Shown here: positions 53,366 through 64,000 of the stretch, piece by piece
Position numbering within the stretch: position 1 is the stretch's first letter
Layout: every line of letters starts with the position of its first letter
Assembly: GCA_016169945.1 (NCBI GenBank)
Contig: JADLSH010000318.1
Coordinates: 1,026,501 to 1,090,500 of the forward strand
Source of the DNA: Trachythela sp. YZ-2020
Lineage: Eukaryota; Cnidaria; Anthozoa; Malacalcyonacea; Clavulariidae
DNA length: 64,000 nucleotides
Reading direction: 5' to 3'
The notes under the pieces: generated by a model
Told to the model about the DNA's origin: nothing
Database searches by the model: none
The model's input: the letters and a program-made list of their open reading frames with translations, nothing else
Made by a program: the position numbers and the translations under genes

Positions 53366-55028
53366 GGCCTTTTACTTTTCGCGTTTTTTCAAATTCATCG
53401 TCAGCGTCAAAGTATTCCAGGCGTTGCTCAACTCCGAAGTGTTCCAATTCGTTCTCCAATACAGTGTTCGTTGATTCCTCTCTCAATGTCTGCGTCTTTA
53501 TTTCATGCAATGATGGTAAATCTTTCTCGCTATTTTCAGCTAATTGGTATAGTATTCTAAACATCTTTGTATACAGCAAGGGTAGTCCTATGCGATTGGT
53601 GGTTATGATTTTGTTCAGTTCTCTATGAAGTCTCTCATTTCTGTTAGTCCCACATCCCGTTGGTATATCAGATAAACACCCTCTACGAATGTGATACTTG
53701 ATGTTTTCTATTTCCTTTAGTATTTCTTTTGTTAAAACATTAGTTCCCATTTGGTTTTATGTGTTGCCATTTCAGACAAAACTTTTCAAGATTCTTTAAA
53801 ATAACCTCTGGAGGGGGCGATGGTAAAGTTCTTTTTTGTCCAATGTCTCCAGGTTGACGGAAAACTAACCCGTATTCTTTGGCCATGACGGATGAATATT
53901 TCGAACGTTTTGGTATTTTACGAACTGCTCTTTGAACAGCATGAAAAAGGTCTAATTTGATGGGAACATTGGGAAAGTATTTGCTTAAAAACTGTGTCCA
54001 CTTACAGCAGTTATCGAGAAAGATCCCTTCTAACACAGTGTTTTGCCTTTTGAATCGTTCAGAAAGTTGCCGAAATACATTTTCTAGTTCAGAAACACTT
54101 TCTGTTTTAGTAAACCTCCACTGAATTACCGTGCCTTTTTCATTTAGAACGCAAAATAAGCTATGGAATAATTTTACCCATTTATTATCACTTTTTCGCA
54201 AATAGCCAATATTCGAAGTAGCTTTAAACGTGTGATCGCAACTTATCCACTTTGCAGAAAGTTTTGAAAAATACTGTCGATAGAAGATTTCATCGTGTTT
54301 AAACCTTGAAATTATAGCACCTGTGATCAGTTTATTTCCAGGGCACGGTATATCCATTTGCTCAAATGTTGGAAAATTGAGCATCCCCTCATCGTTCAAG
54401 TCCAACCCGATTTGTTTCGCAACATTGAGATCATGATAATAACGTCGAGGCCGTTCATAATACGTTTTCTTGTAACAGCGTTGCACGATGGTACAAATCT
54501 GATTCGCACTTAGACCTGTGTCGATTAACTCTTCCAAATAGTCAATTAGTCTATTTGTGAATCCCGACTTGTGGCTAAGTGTAAATGGGACAGCAGAAGT
54601 CTTGATTTGCTGTAGAATGTCTACATCTACTCCATTTATGTCATGGTGACCAAGATTACAGGAGTATTGTTTATTTACGAGCATCACTGGCGATGAAATA
54701 TCAAATATGATACGAGGATGAAGTCGTTGCAATCGTCCATTTTTCCAATTTTTTGTATTAACTAGATAACCAAGCATATCCTCAATTTTACATTTAGGGC
54801 AAATTATCTTCCCTCTCATCAAGGCATTAAACTGACATAAAGGATCAAAAATAATGTATGGAAGAACGCAATATGAATTCGGATCATTTTTCCACGATTC
54901 GTCAACACTAGGGAACAGATTGTACAAAATTTCAGGCGGGTCTATGTGATGCTCAGCGTCGTACTTCAAATCCGCAGCTTCTGTCGAAGATTTGATACAT
55001 TTTACGGCGTATTCATTGATTTCATAAC
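53340..55028 (-). pseudogene. DDE-type transposase (MULE/Kolobok-like fold), frameshifted
   Basis: The first frame, from about 55028 to 53740, follows a splice acceptor (CAACTTTTAG); the hydrophobic residues before it are intron. Zinc-ribbon-like IICPKCKIEDMLGYL...CNLGHH resembles DUF6729-type modules (tentative). RNase H-like core: CDHTFKATSNIGY (first Asp), LEGIFLDNCCKWT (second Asp) with LDLFHAVQR, then, after a one-base slip near 53750, GCGTNRNERLHRELN (Glu about 53635). Superfamily not settled: MULE, Kolobok and KDZ-type transposases share this arrangement. The slips argue for a decayed copy, although most residues look constrained. Confidence 0.7.
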
Positions 55029-55323
55029 TAAAAGTTGACATACATCCAAATATTGATAGGATAATCAAATTGAACAAAAGATTAAATCTACAATATGTCG
55101 TCATTTTGGCGAAGCTTCGAATAACAGTTACATAAGAATGATTTTTCGTGAAAGTTTTTTGTATTTTATGCGAGGAACCGCCGACGAGTGTGTTTGTGGC
55201 GCAACGCAAACCATATTCAGTTACCGCGACAACTGTTCATTTGATGGCAATATGGCATGAGGGAACAGACGGAGTACGAACCCAATCAAAAAGTCTTCCT
55301 TTACTATCGGCAATCGATTTTTA

Positions 55324-55560
55324 TCAGACTCTGCGTTTTCCACTTTATGGGGAATATGAAGGTGGAAAAGACGCAGTCTGGTAGAAAACGAATGTTAAGC
55401 TTTCAGGAACACTTTTCATGACAGACTCCGTCGCCCTATAAAGTTGAAAAGACGGAGTCTGATAAGAAATGATTGCCTATCATAAAGAACTACTTGATAA
55501 TAGATCCGGTACTCCTCACTCCGTCTTTTTAACTATGGTCTTTTCCACTGTGTTGCCGCC
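55324..55560. repeat. GACGGAGTCTG inverted-repeat cluster
   Basis: CAGACTCTGCGTTTTCCAC against GTGGAAAAGACGCAGTCTG (55325-55380), then CAGACTCCGTC...GACGGAGTCTG (55422-55467), then CTCCGTCTTTTTAAC...GTCTTTTCCACTGTG (55507-55552). May be the outer end of the transposon on its left or promoter DNA. Confidence 0.6.
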
Positions 55561-57287
55561 TAGCTGCTACCCCGAGAACGAGGTTATACACACCCTACCG
55601 GAAGCTCATTATAAATTCTGCTATATATAGTACATCCTCGGTCCCAGGGGTTATTGGGTGCCTGTAGTTTTCCTTGCGTTGTCTGAATGTTTATACAGTA
55701 AGTTGGTCGATCCTATAAATTAATATAAAAGGTAAGTGTTCAATTACTATTGTTTTATTTTGATACTTTTTATCACTGTGTAACTTTATAGTGAAATGAT
55801 ACGATAATGTATTGAGTGGCCATAAAACGCCGCGGAAGAATTTTTAAAGGCCACGCTACTATATTTTGTTTGCTTTAATTTTGGTAAGATTTGCTAAGAT
55901 TTGCTGAACGCATGGATAATGTGGACGATAAAGTACTTAATATTTTCGGATAACACCTTTTGTTTTTTCCATGTTGGAAAAAATCGGCGAAGTATCAACT
56001 TCTCGTAAACCTGGCTATTCACGTGGGAATTTTTCATTATTCATTGTATTCATTATTAATATTTTCTTCAGTGAGTTATATAAACAGTCAAACGTCGACA
56101 TAATTTTAATATCATCATTCTCAGCTATTTGCCTTTGATGCTGGTACACTAGCCTGTGAAGCTCGTTTCTAGCTTGATCAACGTACTGTAGTAACTGTAC
56201 ATACGAAATTGAATTTTTTCAATGTGTTTGGCGAAGTTGTTACTCTGGCACATTGCACTTATTTTGTCAATGAAACTGGTAGAATCAATCATCTCTGACG
56301 AGATAAAGCAAAAAAGTGAAATGAGAAAATAAAATATTTTTTCAATGAAAAAAACACGCGGTTTCTTTTGGCAAAGGCTACTTAAAAGCAGCTTGTTGTA
56401 TTAATTGGGAAACTGGCTGTTTATGAAACTTTGATACTCGCATTTGCTCTGTAACGTTCGTACGAATGCGATAGAAATTGATGAATTTGTCTGTGATTTA
56501 TATACCGTGATTTATATACGCCTATACTATACTGAGTTTTATCGTAATATTTAGACGTTTGAACATAGTTTTGACGTCTGCGACGTATGTTATCAGGCGT
56601 TGCCGGTCACTATGTTGTCAAAGCGTTTTATTCAAACTTTCAAAAACAAAACAATTATTCCATATAAGGTTATGAAAATGCCCGACTATTCTTAGGATTT
56701 CGCTTACGTAAAAATGATATCAGTGCTATTTAATAATGTTCTGACAAAATCTATAAAACTAAAAGGCTTTGGCAAGATAGTGACAACGCCCCTGACAACA
56801 TGGCTCGCGTTTACGTCAGAACTAATAGCATTTGCGAGCTACTGTGAAGCATTCATTTATAACAAGTTTCAAAACGTTTCTTTCGGCAGAGTTTGCCGTT
56901 CACTCAAAACTTTTTGTTTGGCACTCAAAACGTTTTGTTTAAAACGCGTTTGTTTCAGTGGTTTGTTTACGTTTGAAACGTCAAGTTGGGCGAATCAAAC
57001 ATTCTAATTATAATGCGCAATGTTTTATAGGTTTTGACCGTGACATTGACATGTTTGACAGTAGAAACTTGCATGTTTTACAAACTTGAGTGATTGTTTT
57101 AAAACAAATTTCGTACGTTTTATGCGAGCGGCGATGTCTGCCTAAGTGCGAAAATTTTATACGGACATGAGTACGAGAGATGCAAAATTACTAGAATTAC
57201 TGTTAACGAGTTCAATCTATTAAATTTGAAAAAGCTGGATAGCCTATACGACTGGCACGAGATTTTCCAACAGGAGTTAGGACATCA
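55561..57287. other. Intergenic, no gene recognised
   Basis: The open frame 56714-57007 contains repeated AAAACGTTTTG-like runs and no domain. A donor-like AAAAGGTAAGTG at 55730-55735 (plus strand) could end a non-coding first exon of the DUF3987 gene (58089 onwards), but nothing confirms it. Confidence 0.35.
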
Positions 57288-57614
57288 TCAACTCGCAGGC
57301 ATAATCTGGTTGAAGTCCCCCGCATTTTGTACCGGTGTGGCGGCAAGAACAGCGTCTTTTACATCACTTTCATTTGACATTGTGACAAACGTCCCTTCGT
57401 CGTCCCTGTAATGCATCCGTAGTTCTACGTATTTAAGGGACCGGTCATAAAGTATGTGTACTGGGGGGGGTGGAGGGTAATCCAAAATACTACCATAAAA
57501 TTTGGCACCCCCCAAAAAGCGTCGGAAATATTTAAGTTCAGTTTCTGTCCATGCACGAGATCTTTTAGCATGCTTTTTCACAGTGTTTGAAGTGTTTCTT
57601 TCACCTTCCGCCAT
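57288..57614 (-). CDS. Hypothetical protein with PB1-like C-terminus
   Basis: 109 codons from ATG 57614 (context GCCATTTTG on the plus strand). Lys/Arg-rich N-terminus, Pro run PPPPP, then LKYVELRMHYRDDEGTFVTM and SNESDVKDAVLAAT, which has the beta-strand plus Asp/Glu pattern of a PB1 domain (a protein interaction fold). Single open frame with stop GAS*; could be a real short gene or a first exon. Divergent to the DUF3987-like gene (about 475 bp between starts). Confidence 0.45.
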   Translation of the reverse strand: MAEGERNTSNTVKKHAKRSRAWTETELKYFRRFLGGAKFYGSILDYPPPPPVHILYDRSLKYVELRMHYRDDEGTFVTMSNESDVKDAVLAATPVQNAGDFNQIMPAS

Positions 57615-57694
57615 TTTGAGTATCACAATTTGTATTCTTTCGTGGGAAACCGCTGTCTATCTGTAGCACGGTCCCGTATTTCTTGACTAGTGCG

Positions 57695-57908
57695 TCCTTG
57701 CCCGTCTTTATGCTGCAGACGAATTATCCATCAAGACGAATTAACTCAGTAAGTTCGTCTCATGTGACGAACTTACTGACGAAGTTCGTGCAGACGTATA
57801 ATACGTCTTGTGCCCGTCTTTATACTACAGACGCACTTAACGACGAACTAAAAATCTTCGCCTAAGTTCGTCCAGACGGATAATTCGTCTTAAGCATAAA
57901 AACGGCCA
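57695..57908. mobile_element. MITE with TTTATGC...GACGAATTATCC ends
   Basis: Left CCGTCTTTATGCTGCAGACG and right (reverse) GCCGTTTTTATGCTTAAGACG are inverted copies. The middle has a perfect hairpin AGTAAGTTCGTC-TCATGT-GACGAACTTACT (57749-57778) and a third internal CCGTCTTTATACTACAGACG copy. No ORF. Confidence 0.65.
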
Positions 57909-58088
57909 ATGTCTAATAAGCATTACAATCTAAATCTCAAAGTCATTCACGAGTCACGAGATAGATTTCTGATGCGATGCTTTGATATTTCTCTTAATTT
58001 GTATATGCAGTTCTATCTCTGTTCAATACGTAGTGAATCCATTATCCATGGCATAAAGTATTTGAATTTTCTTTTGACCGCTAGAACG

Positions 58089-61000
58089 ATGAATTCAAAA
58101 AACACATCCTTATTTTTTAACTCGATACCTGATGAACAGTTAACTGAAATTATGAAACAAGCGCGTAGCAAGGATTTTCCTTTGTCGGCGTTTCCCAAAC
58201 ATGTGGTGGAATGGGTGGAGGCGATGGCTTATTCGGTAAACACCAAACCCGAGTTTGTACTGATCGCAGCGATGTCGGTTGTATCAACGTTGATGGGACC
58301 AAAAACCAAATTGAGTATCCGGCCAACTTACGCCGAACCATGTAATTTGTTCACAGTATGCCTAAGTGAACCGGGGGCGGGAAAGTCTCAAGCATTCGAA
58401 CTGGCCGTAGAAAAACCCGTACGAAATCTTACAGATCCGCTAGCACAGTCAGTGGTTGTGAACGATTTCACACGGAAAGGACTATTCCAACATCTTGTGG
58501 CGCACAAGGGAAGGGCTTTGCTGGCCCACTCGGAAATGAGCTCATTCTATGAGCTCATTTTAAAGAAACAGCACGAAGGTTCAGGAGAAAGACAACTGTT
58601 CTGTCGGTTATACGATGGTATTGCAGAGTGGACTTTGACAACCGCGGGGAACGCAACTGTAAGCAAAGACAACACCACCAAGAGGGAATGCAGGGAAGTT
58701 CTTTCAGAGAACGCGTTGGCACTCGGTGGGTTCACACAGCCAGAACCATTTTTACAACTCTTTAAGCCATTGGCGAAAACTAAAGATGGTTTCCTTGATC
58801 GCATTTTGATGTGCTCCATCAAACCGCACTTAAAACATGAAGAAGAAGTGGAAAATTACTGTGACATTCTTGGTCTATATCAGACTCGAGACTTCACCGG
58901 TAACTGTATAATTTGTTTACAACTGCAGAATTTTCCCCACTTCCGCTTTTGTATTTGTCAGTTCTTATTTTATACTCGGTCTACTAGGTCATAGGGCCTG
59001 TTTATATTATCCCACTTTATATACTGAGACGTTTCGCTTGCGTGCATGTGTTTTATAATATATTTACGTGTGTTCATATTGTCTTGCTTATATAGAAATT
59101 TTCACCCCGCTTGCCAATATGAAATTGCACTAATAGCGCTTCCAAAACTGTACATTTCATGCACGCAATTTACAAAATATTAATTTGACGAATATTTAAT
59201 TAACGATTTTGTACTTGAATTTTTTGCAATAATTTGACTTTTCTAGCGACATATTTTATGCTTGTTTGTAAATAAAATAAACGTAAAACTACTTAAAAAT
59301 CGTCAACTGACGGAACACTCAATTATGTACATTTATTCATTTGATTATTTAAACTCAGAGGAGGTATCGTCAGTATACCACAATGCATTGCGGTTTTGGA
59401 CACATTGATACATATTATCAATTCGCCGGCGCGTCTCGCTCATTGTTCGGTTGCCTTTCGCTGTAAACACATCTCTCTGAATCTCTCTTCCGTAACATTG
59501 TTATAGAAAAATGGCGCATTTTCGCTCTATTCGTGGCAATAAAGCTTCAGTTTTGGAAGCACGAGATGTTTGCCGAATGCAAAAGCCCAGCATTGATAGA
59601 GATGCATTCTAGTTGTGTTTTTAAGGTGAGTTTTTTACTCCAAATTACTAGGTTATATTGAAATTATAGATATTCGAGAGGACTTTGTAGAAACCTGAAC
59701 TGTAATCTATTATATAAAGCCGGTCTATATTGTTTAAAAGATAACAAATTTCCTATGATAGTGAGTCATTGACTTCTGACAATGCATCTGTAAAAGATGT
59801 ATTAATATTTACGACTTCAAATCCTGATTAAGCTGGAGAATCATGACTCTATAGAAATTAATTTTGTATGCACTATAACTCACTCTGTAGAAGCTTTGTT
59901 ATATTTAAAACTGATTTATTATTATTACATCTTGTAGTTCTTTGACTTTGATGATACCCGGCAAGTATCCAGTCCAAAACCTGATATTGTGGGAATTTGA
60001 TATTTTGCCATCGACTTGAACACTCAAGATCCTGACACAGTGATTGAAGAGCTGGATGCTGTACTCCCACCACTGAATTCCATGTAATTGCTACTATCAA
60101 CATATGAATCCTGTCTGCTTGGTAGATTTTCGAACTCACCAAGAGTCGACAGAAGATGGTGATAAGGTTGTTGGTGGTAACTGTTATTGGTTATTGTGGG
60201 GTACACAAAATCCCCAACTTAATAGAGCTCTGATCAGAAATGAAATACAATCAATTTCTCCTGATAGTTTAAAGAGAATATATGCTTATATGGAAAAAGC
60301 ATTACTTTACCATGGGACAGAGATGATCCAAGCAATAATTATAACAGTGACAATAAATTGCTAATAAAAGCTTGGTCAATGAAAATTATTTAATGTGTGG
60401 CTCCAGTGTATGCAGTGATAAACAATATACTTGAGGGATTATAGGATCAAACTACTGTAACTAAAAAATACAACCAGAACTTTGAAGGACACCTTCATCT
60501 GGAAGTTATAAATGCAAGCCAAAGAAACTTACAACTAAAACACTGCCTAAAGTACTAAAATATAATACTACTATACTAAAGAATAATTAAAAACACTATC
60601 ATTGGTTGATAGGACTTCAGAGTTATAGGACTAGATATTAGATGATTTTACTGTCTGAGCTTAGGTAATTCTACCCATGTGCTATTTTTGTCACTTCACA
60701 AATACTGTAGAATGATAATATATATAGTGATCTAATGGTATATGATGAGGTGCATTGGAATTCAGTTCTGGCTGGTACCCTCATTTTTTTATCTGACCCT
60801 GTGATTTAAAGTATATGCCTGCCTGATACGACATCAGGCAAATTAACTGAGACATAACCATAAATGGTTAAATATATAACTCAGTCCAACCAGATACAGT
60901 TCTGGTGCACTTCTGGCATAACATAAGTTATTGGTTATAAGCAGAATACAGACACAGTCAAATTCATATTGAAAATCATTTATTCTTTTTCAAAAAAATC

Positions 61001-63376
61001 ACCTGAAATTAAAGAAAAAGCATATTATTTTTTTAAATGTTGCTATATGGTTAGAAAAGCAGGAAATAGTGCTTTTAATGGGCTTACCCCAACCTAATCA
61101 TACTGTATAAATATTGAACAAATTAGAGTTGCTTGTGGTGCCCAAAGATATAAACAAAATCTCTGACGTTCTCCTGACGAAGGGCTTTAGCTCGAAACGT
61201 CGAGATTTTGTTTATATCTTTTAGGCACACGCGAAGCAACCCTCAATTTGTTCTATATGTCTGTGGCCGACGCTGAATTAAAGTCTGTATAAAATATTGT
61301 CTAGAGTCATAAAATTATTTATACTTCTAGAATTTCAATATTTACATGTTAATTAATTAACTTATGAGTATTTACAATAAACTTAAACCCTAAATTTTCC
61401 TGTTAATATGTCAATCGTATAAACTAAGATGATAGTTCATAATCTACACTTATGGTACAATTTGAAAAAGTTAATATGAAACTGATGAAATATTGATAAA
61501 GTTTAAAACATGCATTATAATTACATGACAACATCGTCATTATTAGATTCCGTTTTACTCCAAATTCCAAAATACTTGAACTCTATAATAAAATGGAAAA
61601 ATACAGTCATATATAACCATACCTAACTTAAAGGTAACATTGAACTCAAAACAAGCAGCAATATTTAGCATAATAGTTTATATTCATACAGTAATTTTCG
61701 TCGCGCCATAATTATTCCCACGCTGTCTATTCCCGCCATCGGGGTTAGAATATCGCAAAATACCCCATCTTCAAACCGCGATTACTCATCGGTTTTGAGG
61801 AGCAAATTCATGTTTTAAAGTATCAATAGAAAGAGTAAACATTCCTGAATTGGCTGATGTGATTCGTTTTTAGTTTCCTCATTTAAAAAGTACAATTTGC
61901 TCCTGGCATATTTCAAAGCCACTTTTGTGGCGTGTCCACTGACCCGGAACATGCATAAATACAATGCGTGATTAGTATAACTAAAATCCTATAAATATAC
62001 GAAACAAGTCAGAAATACTTTAATTAGATAACTAAACAAAACAATCGTAAAAACATACCTTCGAAAAAACGAGATCTTCAGAGCCAAAAATGGCAATATA
62101 TTTCAACAATTTTTGCCAAACGTTCCTCGAAAATCGCAATTGTGAATACTAATGAGGCGCAATGCATTGCGGGAAGACCACGATTCCTCCTCTGATTTAA
62201 ACTTTTCCGTGCATGCACGTGCGTACGAAAACGAATGAATGTATTAAGGAGTTATGCGAAAATCCGAAATTTGATTTCTTGCCTTCTTCCGGATATTCAT
62301 TTACTTTTCTTTTCTTCAAAGACTACATTTAATGCACTCACATATATTTATGGAACATGCATGATTAGTTTCAATTGCTAGCATGAAGCGTGTCATCATT
62401 TGTATGTTAAACGTTGACAAACATTCAATTTATTTTTTACAGCTATATACGATACAATTTTCGAAATGCATAGAGAAGGCCGAGAGTATATTTACTCATC
62501 CGAAGCAAAAGGAGCCTACATAAAATACTCAAATGAAATCACAGACCAAATGAATAAACAATGGGAGCAGGAAACGATCTCAAGTTCAAATCTTTCAAAA
62601 GATAGAAGAAATCTGAATAGGTAAACGATGATTTTTTGGCCTATGCATAAAAATATATAATATCATGTAGTATTCTAAAAATTCGACACTTCCTAATATA
62701 AATAACCCATGAAAAGAAGGGAGGTCTCGGAGGTAAATAAGGAATTGGACAATAAAAAGCGCACAAAATGCATGACTTTAATATCATTAAAATCTCTTGT
62801 CTCTTGGGAGCAAAAGCGAAATAGCAATATGCAAATTAGGTAAAGGCGTAAATTAAGCATGCAAAAGCTGATTTTTTTTAAAAATGAAAGTTTGCGCGAC
62901 GTTTTGAAGGGCTTACACTTTATAAGCAAATTTTCTGAAATTTTGAACAGCAATGCAACACCCAACAAATTTTCCACCCACTAACTCAAAATAACTTTTA
63001 AGCATTCAAATTTCGTGCGCAAGCCATTTTTGATCTGTTTGACAAGACACCCCTGGGTTTTGAAAATTTAACTTTCGGAATTTTTTCGTTTATTCTACAT
63101 TATAAATACCCAAACAATCTATATTAATCAAAAACGTCGTACATGGAGCCATGTTTAGCGATTTTAACGAGTAACTTTGTCCGTTTTAGACTGTCTGGTG
63201 TTTTGCACGTGCTTCTCAACGTTGTAGAACACTTTGTTGGTCACGAAGTCGAATTGGATGGTGAATTAATAAACTCAAATAGTGACATAGTACCACTGGA
63301 AATATCAGTAGAAACGATGGAAATTGCCCAAAAATTGGTTAATTATTTCTCTGAACAAAGAGAAATATTTTTAATG
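58089..63376 (+). CDS. DUF3987-like P-loop ATPase, spliced (at least three exons)
   Basis: Exons 58089-58899, 62443-62620 and 63190-63376 join with matching phases (ACCG|CT..., AATAG|A...). Exon 1 (270 codons) carries VLIAAMSVVSTLMGPKTK and LSEPGAGKSQAFELA (Walker A at residues about 93-100), then ALLAHSEMSSFYELI, ALGGFTQPEPF and GFLDRILMCS, the order seen in DUF3987 proteins (bacterial/phage-type, also in invertebrates; biochemical role unknown). Exon 2 gives AIYDTIFEMHREGREYIYS; exon 3 gives RLSGVLHVLLNVVEHF and ends LVNYFSEQREIFLM. A pyrimidine-rich acceptor (58083-58084) just before the ATG implies a non-coding upstream exon. Intron 1 contains a 2.85-kb TTAA element. The gene probably continues. 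Confidence 0.72.
61125..61290 (+). mobile_element. Solo Penelope terminal repeat, partly inverted-duplicated
   Basis: The right half (61170-61290) matches the outer block of the Penelope pair (GATTTTGTTTATATCTTTTAGGCACACGCG..., GTGGCCGACGCTGAATTAAAGTCT). The left half (61125-61168) is an inverted, diverged copy (AGAGTTGCTTGTGGTGCCCA, GATATAAACAAAATCTC), so the RNA would fold back around the ribozyme core. Confidence 0.75.
61170..61205 (+). ncRNA. Hammerhead-ribozyme-like motif in solo Penelope repeat
   Basis: CTGACGA at 61174-61180, stem-loop to 61193, GAAACGTC at 61194-61201, stem I TCTC/GAGA at 61170-61173 and 61202-61205. Same core as at 13452 and 15110; predicted cleavage after C61201. 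Confidence 0.65.
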
Positions 63377-63643
63377 GTAACGTACGTGAATACCACTATA
63401 CCAGTTAGAATTACAATAGAGGCGGGCATGAAGAGTCAATCTGCATTTTTGGTTTAGCAGTTGATATTTTTAGCATACAAAAGTCTATTTGAACTCGTTG
63501 ACCAAACACAAACACCATGGTTAAAACATATTGGTGTTGTCCTTCAGTTGGGATTTTAAAAAACGATGAAACTATACTTTAGCGTTAAGACTACAGGCGT
63601 TAGACCAAGTAGTATTCATAAGTGTCAGCATTTTAATTGACAG

Positions 63644-63798
63644 GTCCTCAATCCACGACCGACGAAAAACAACTTATAACAAAAATAAAGACGAACGAGT
63701 CTCAAGCAGAAGAATTATCGATCGACCAGGCAACGAAGATCTTAAATACATTTGGTCAGTGGCTGATAGGGAAAGCGCAGTGCCTCACGGCTGATGAA
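63644..63798 (+). CDS. Candidate further exon of the DUF3987-like gene
   Basis: Acceptor TTGACAG before 63644 and donor GATGAA|GTAAGA after 63798. The frame reads GPQSTTDEKQLITKIKTNES ... GQWLIGKAQCLTADE. It needs a phase-1 upstream exon, whereas the donor after 63376 leaves phase 0, so an extra small exon, another donor (for example 63435) or a sequence error is required; the link is tentative. Confidence 0.4.
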
Positions 63799-64000
63799 GT
63801 AAGAACATGTTTTCTAGACTTTTGTCGCATAAAATTTGTGTGAACTCCTCAAAAAAACCTCTTAGCTTGCCGAATTTTATAATTTTCATCCATGGTGACT
63901 GAGCATTATCAATAAATTCTTAGTAAATAAATCTTATTATTCAATTACTGTCGTTCCAATTGAAGTGTTCCTCAAATATTGATTCGATACATTACCTCGC
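63799..64000. other. Window end, intron or intergenic
   Basis: AT-rich, no exon recognised. If the preceding exon is real this is its intron and the gene continues beyond the window. Confidence 0.35.

Larger units (their letters stand above)
59353..62196. mobile_element. TTAA-flanked element with inverted ends in DUF3987 intron
   Basis: TTAA at 59349-59352 and 62197-62200. Inner ends A(C)TCAGAGGAGG.ATCGT and, about 28 bp in, CAATGCATTGCG occur in inverted orientation on both sides. TTAA targets are used by piggyBac and Kolobok-type transposons; no transposase was found, so it is non-autonomous or decayed. Frames at 59511-59610 (MAHFRSIRGNKASVLEARDV) and 60104-60364 are open but not recognised. 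Confidence 0.5.

Noticed and set aside
55029..55209. Signal peptide or membrane segment at the start of the transposase frame
   Set aside because: The hydrophobic residues come from T-rich DNA that ends in CAACTTTTAG, a splice acceptor; it reads as intron.
60104..60364. 86-codon open frame as a host gene
   Set aside because: Inside a transposon-like segment, no recognisable domain, and the opposite strand is also open; left unassigned.

Overview
This is eukaryotic, AT-rich nuclear DNA from an animal, most likely a cnidarian (anthozoan-like). The evidence is spliced genes with GT..AG introns, a recognisable EDF1/MBF1 gene, an expanded family of short class A GPCRs that are mostly intronless in their coding part, and a dense load of animal transposons (Penelope-like, CR1-like LINE, hAT-like MITEs, tRNA-derived SINEs). 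Species cannot be settled from the sequence alone.

Layout. 0.4-1.65 kb: a foldback element with Penelope-type arms. 1.8-3.5 kb, minus strand: a complete six-exon EDF1/MBF1 gene. 3.8-10.6 kb: a transposon belt made of a hAT-like element carrying a fragment of a TE-associated protein, two SINE copies, a decayed CR1-like LINE and a foldback MITE. 13.1-15.5 kb: two Penelope-like copies fused head to head, each with a GIY-YIG endonuclease and a hammerhead-ribozyme-like motif.

15.6-47 kb: nine same-strand receptor genes, seven of subfamily A and two of subfamily B. They look like the melanocortin/EDG/cannabinoid/adenosine (MECA) branch of class A: no TM3-ECL2 cysteine pair, very short ECL2, and a cysteine cluster in ECL3. 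Three have one coding intron near the E/DRY motif. All seven subfamily A genes have a splice acceptor 15-66 nt before the ATG, and most have a plausible non-coding first exon 0.7-4.5 kb upstream, so each probably has its own promoter. MITEs, minisatellites and tandem repeats fill the 5' introns. In the seventh gene the acceptor-plus-ATG segment is itself amplified about 22 times.

47.7-51.45 kb: a 16-bp satellite of about 3.8 kb. 52-55.2 kb, minus strand: a frameshifted transposon gene combining a DDE-type transposase with an OTU cysteine protease and a CxC cysteine cluster. 57.3-57.6 kb: a small PB1-like ORF. 58-64 kb: a spliced DUF3987-like P-loop ATPase gene whose first coding intron holds a TTAA-flanked element, itself containing a Penelope-derived hairpin with a hammerhead motif. 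The last exon runs close to the window edge.

The points most worth following are the amplified splice-acceptor/start-codon array of the seventh receptor, the shifted intron of the first, the palindromic ribozyme-bearing Penelope pair, the OTU-transposase and the DUF3987 gene. All exon joins and family names come from reading the sequence by eye; no search or alignment program was run.
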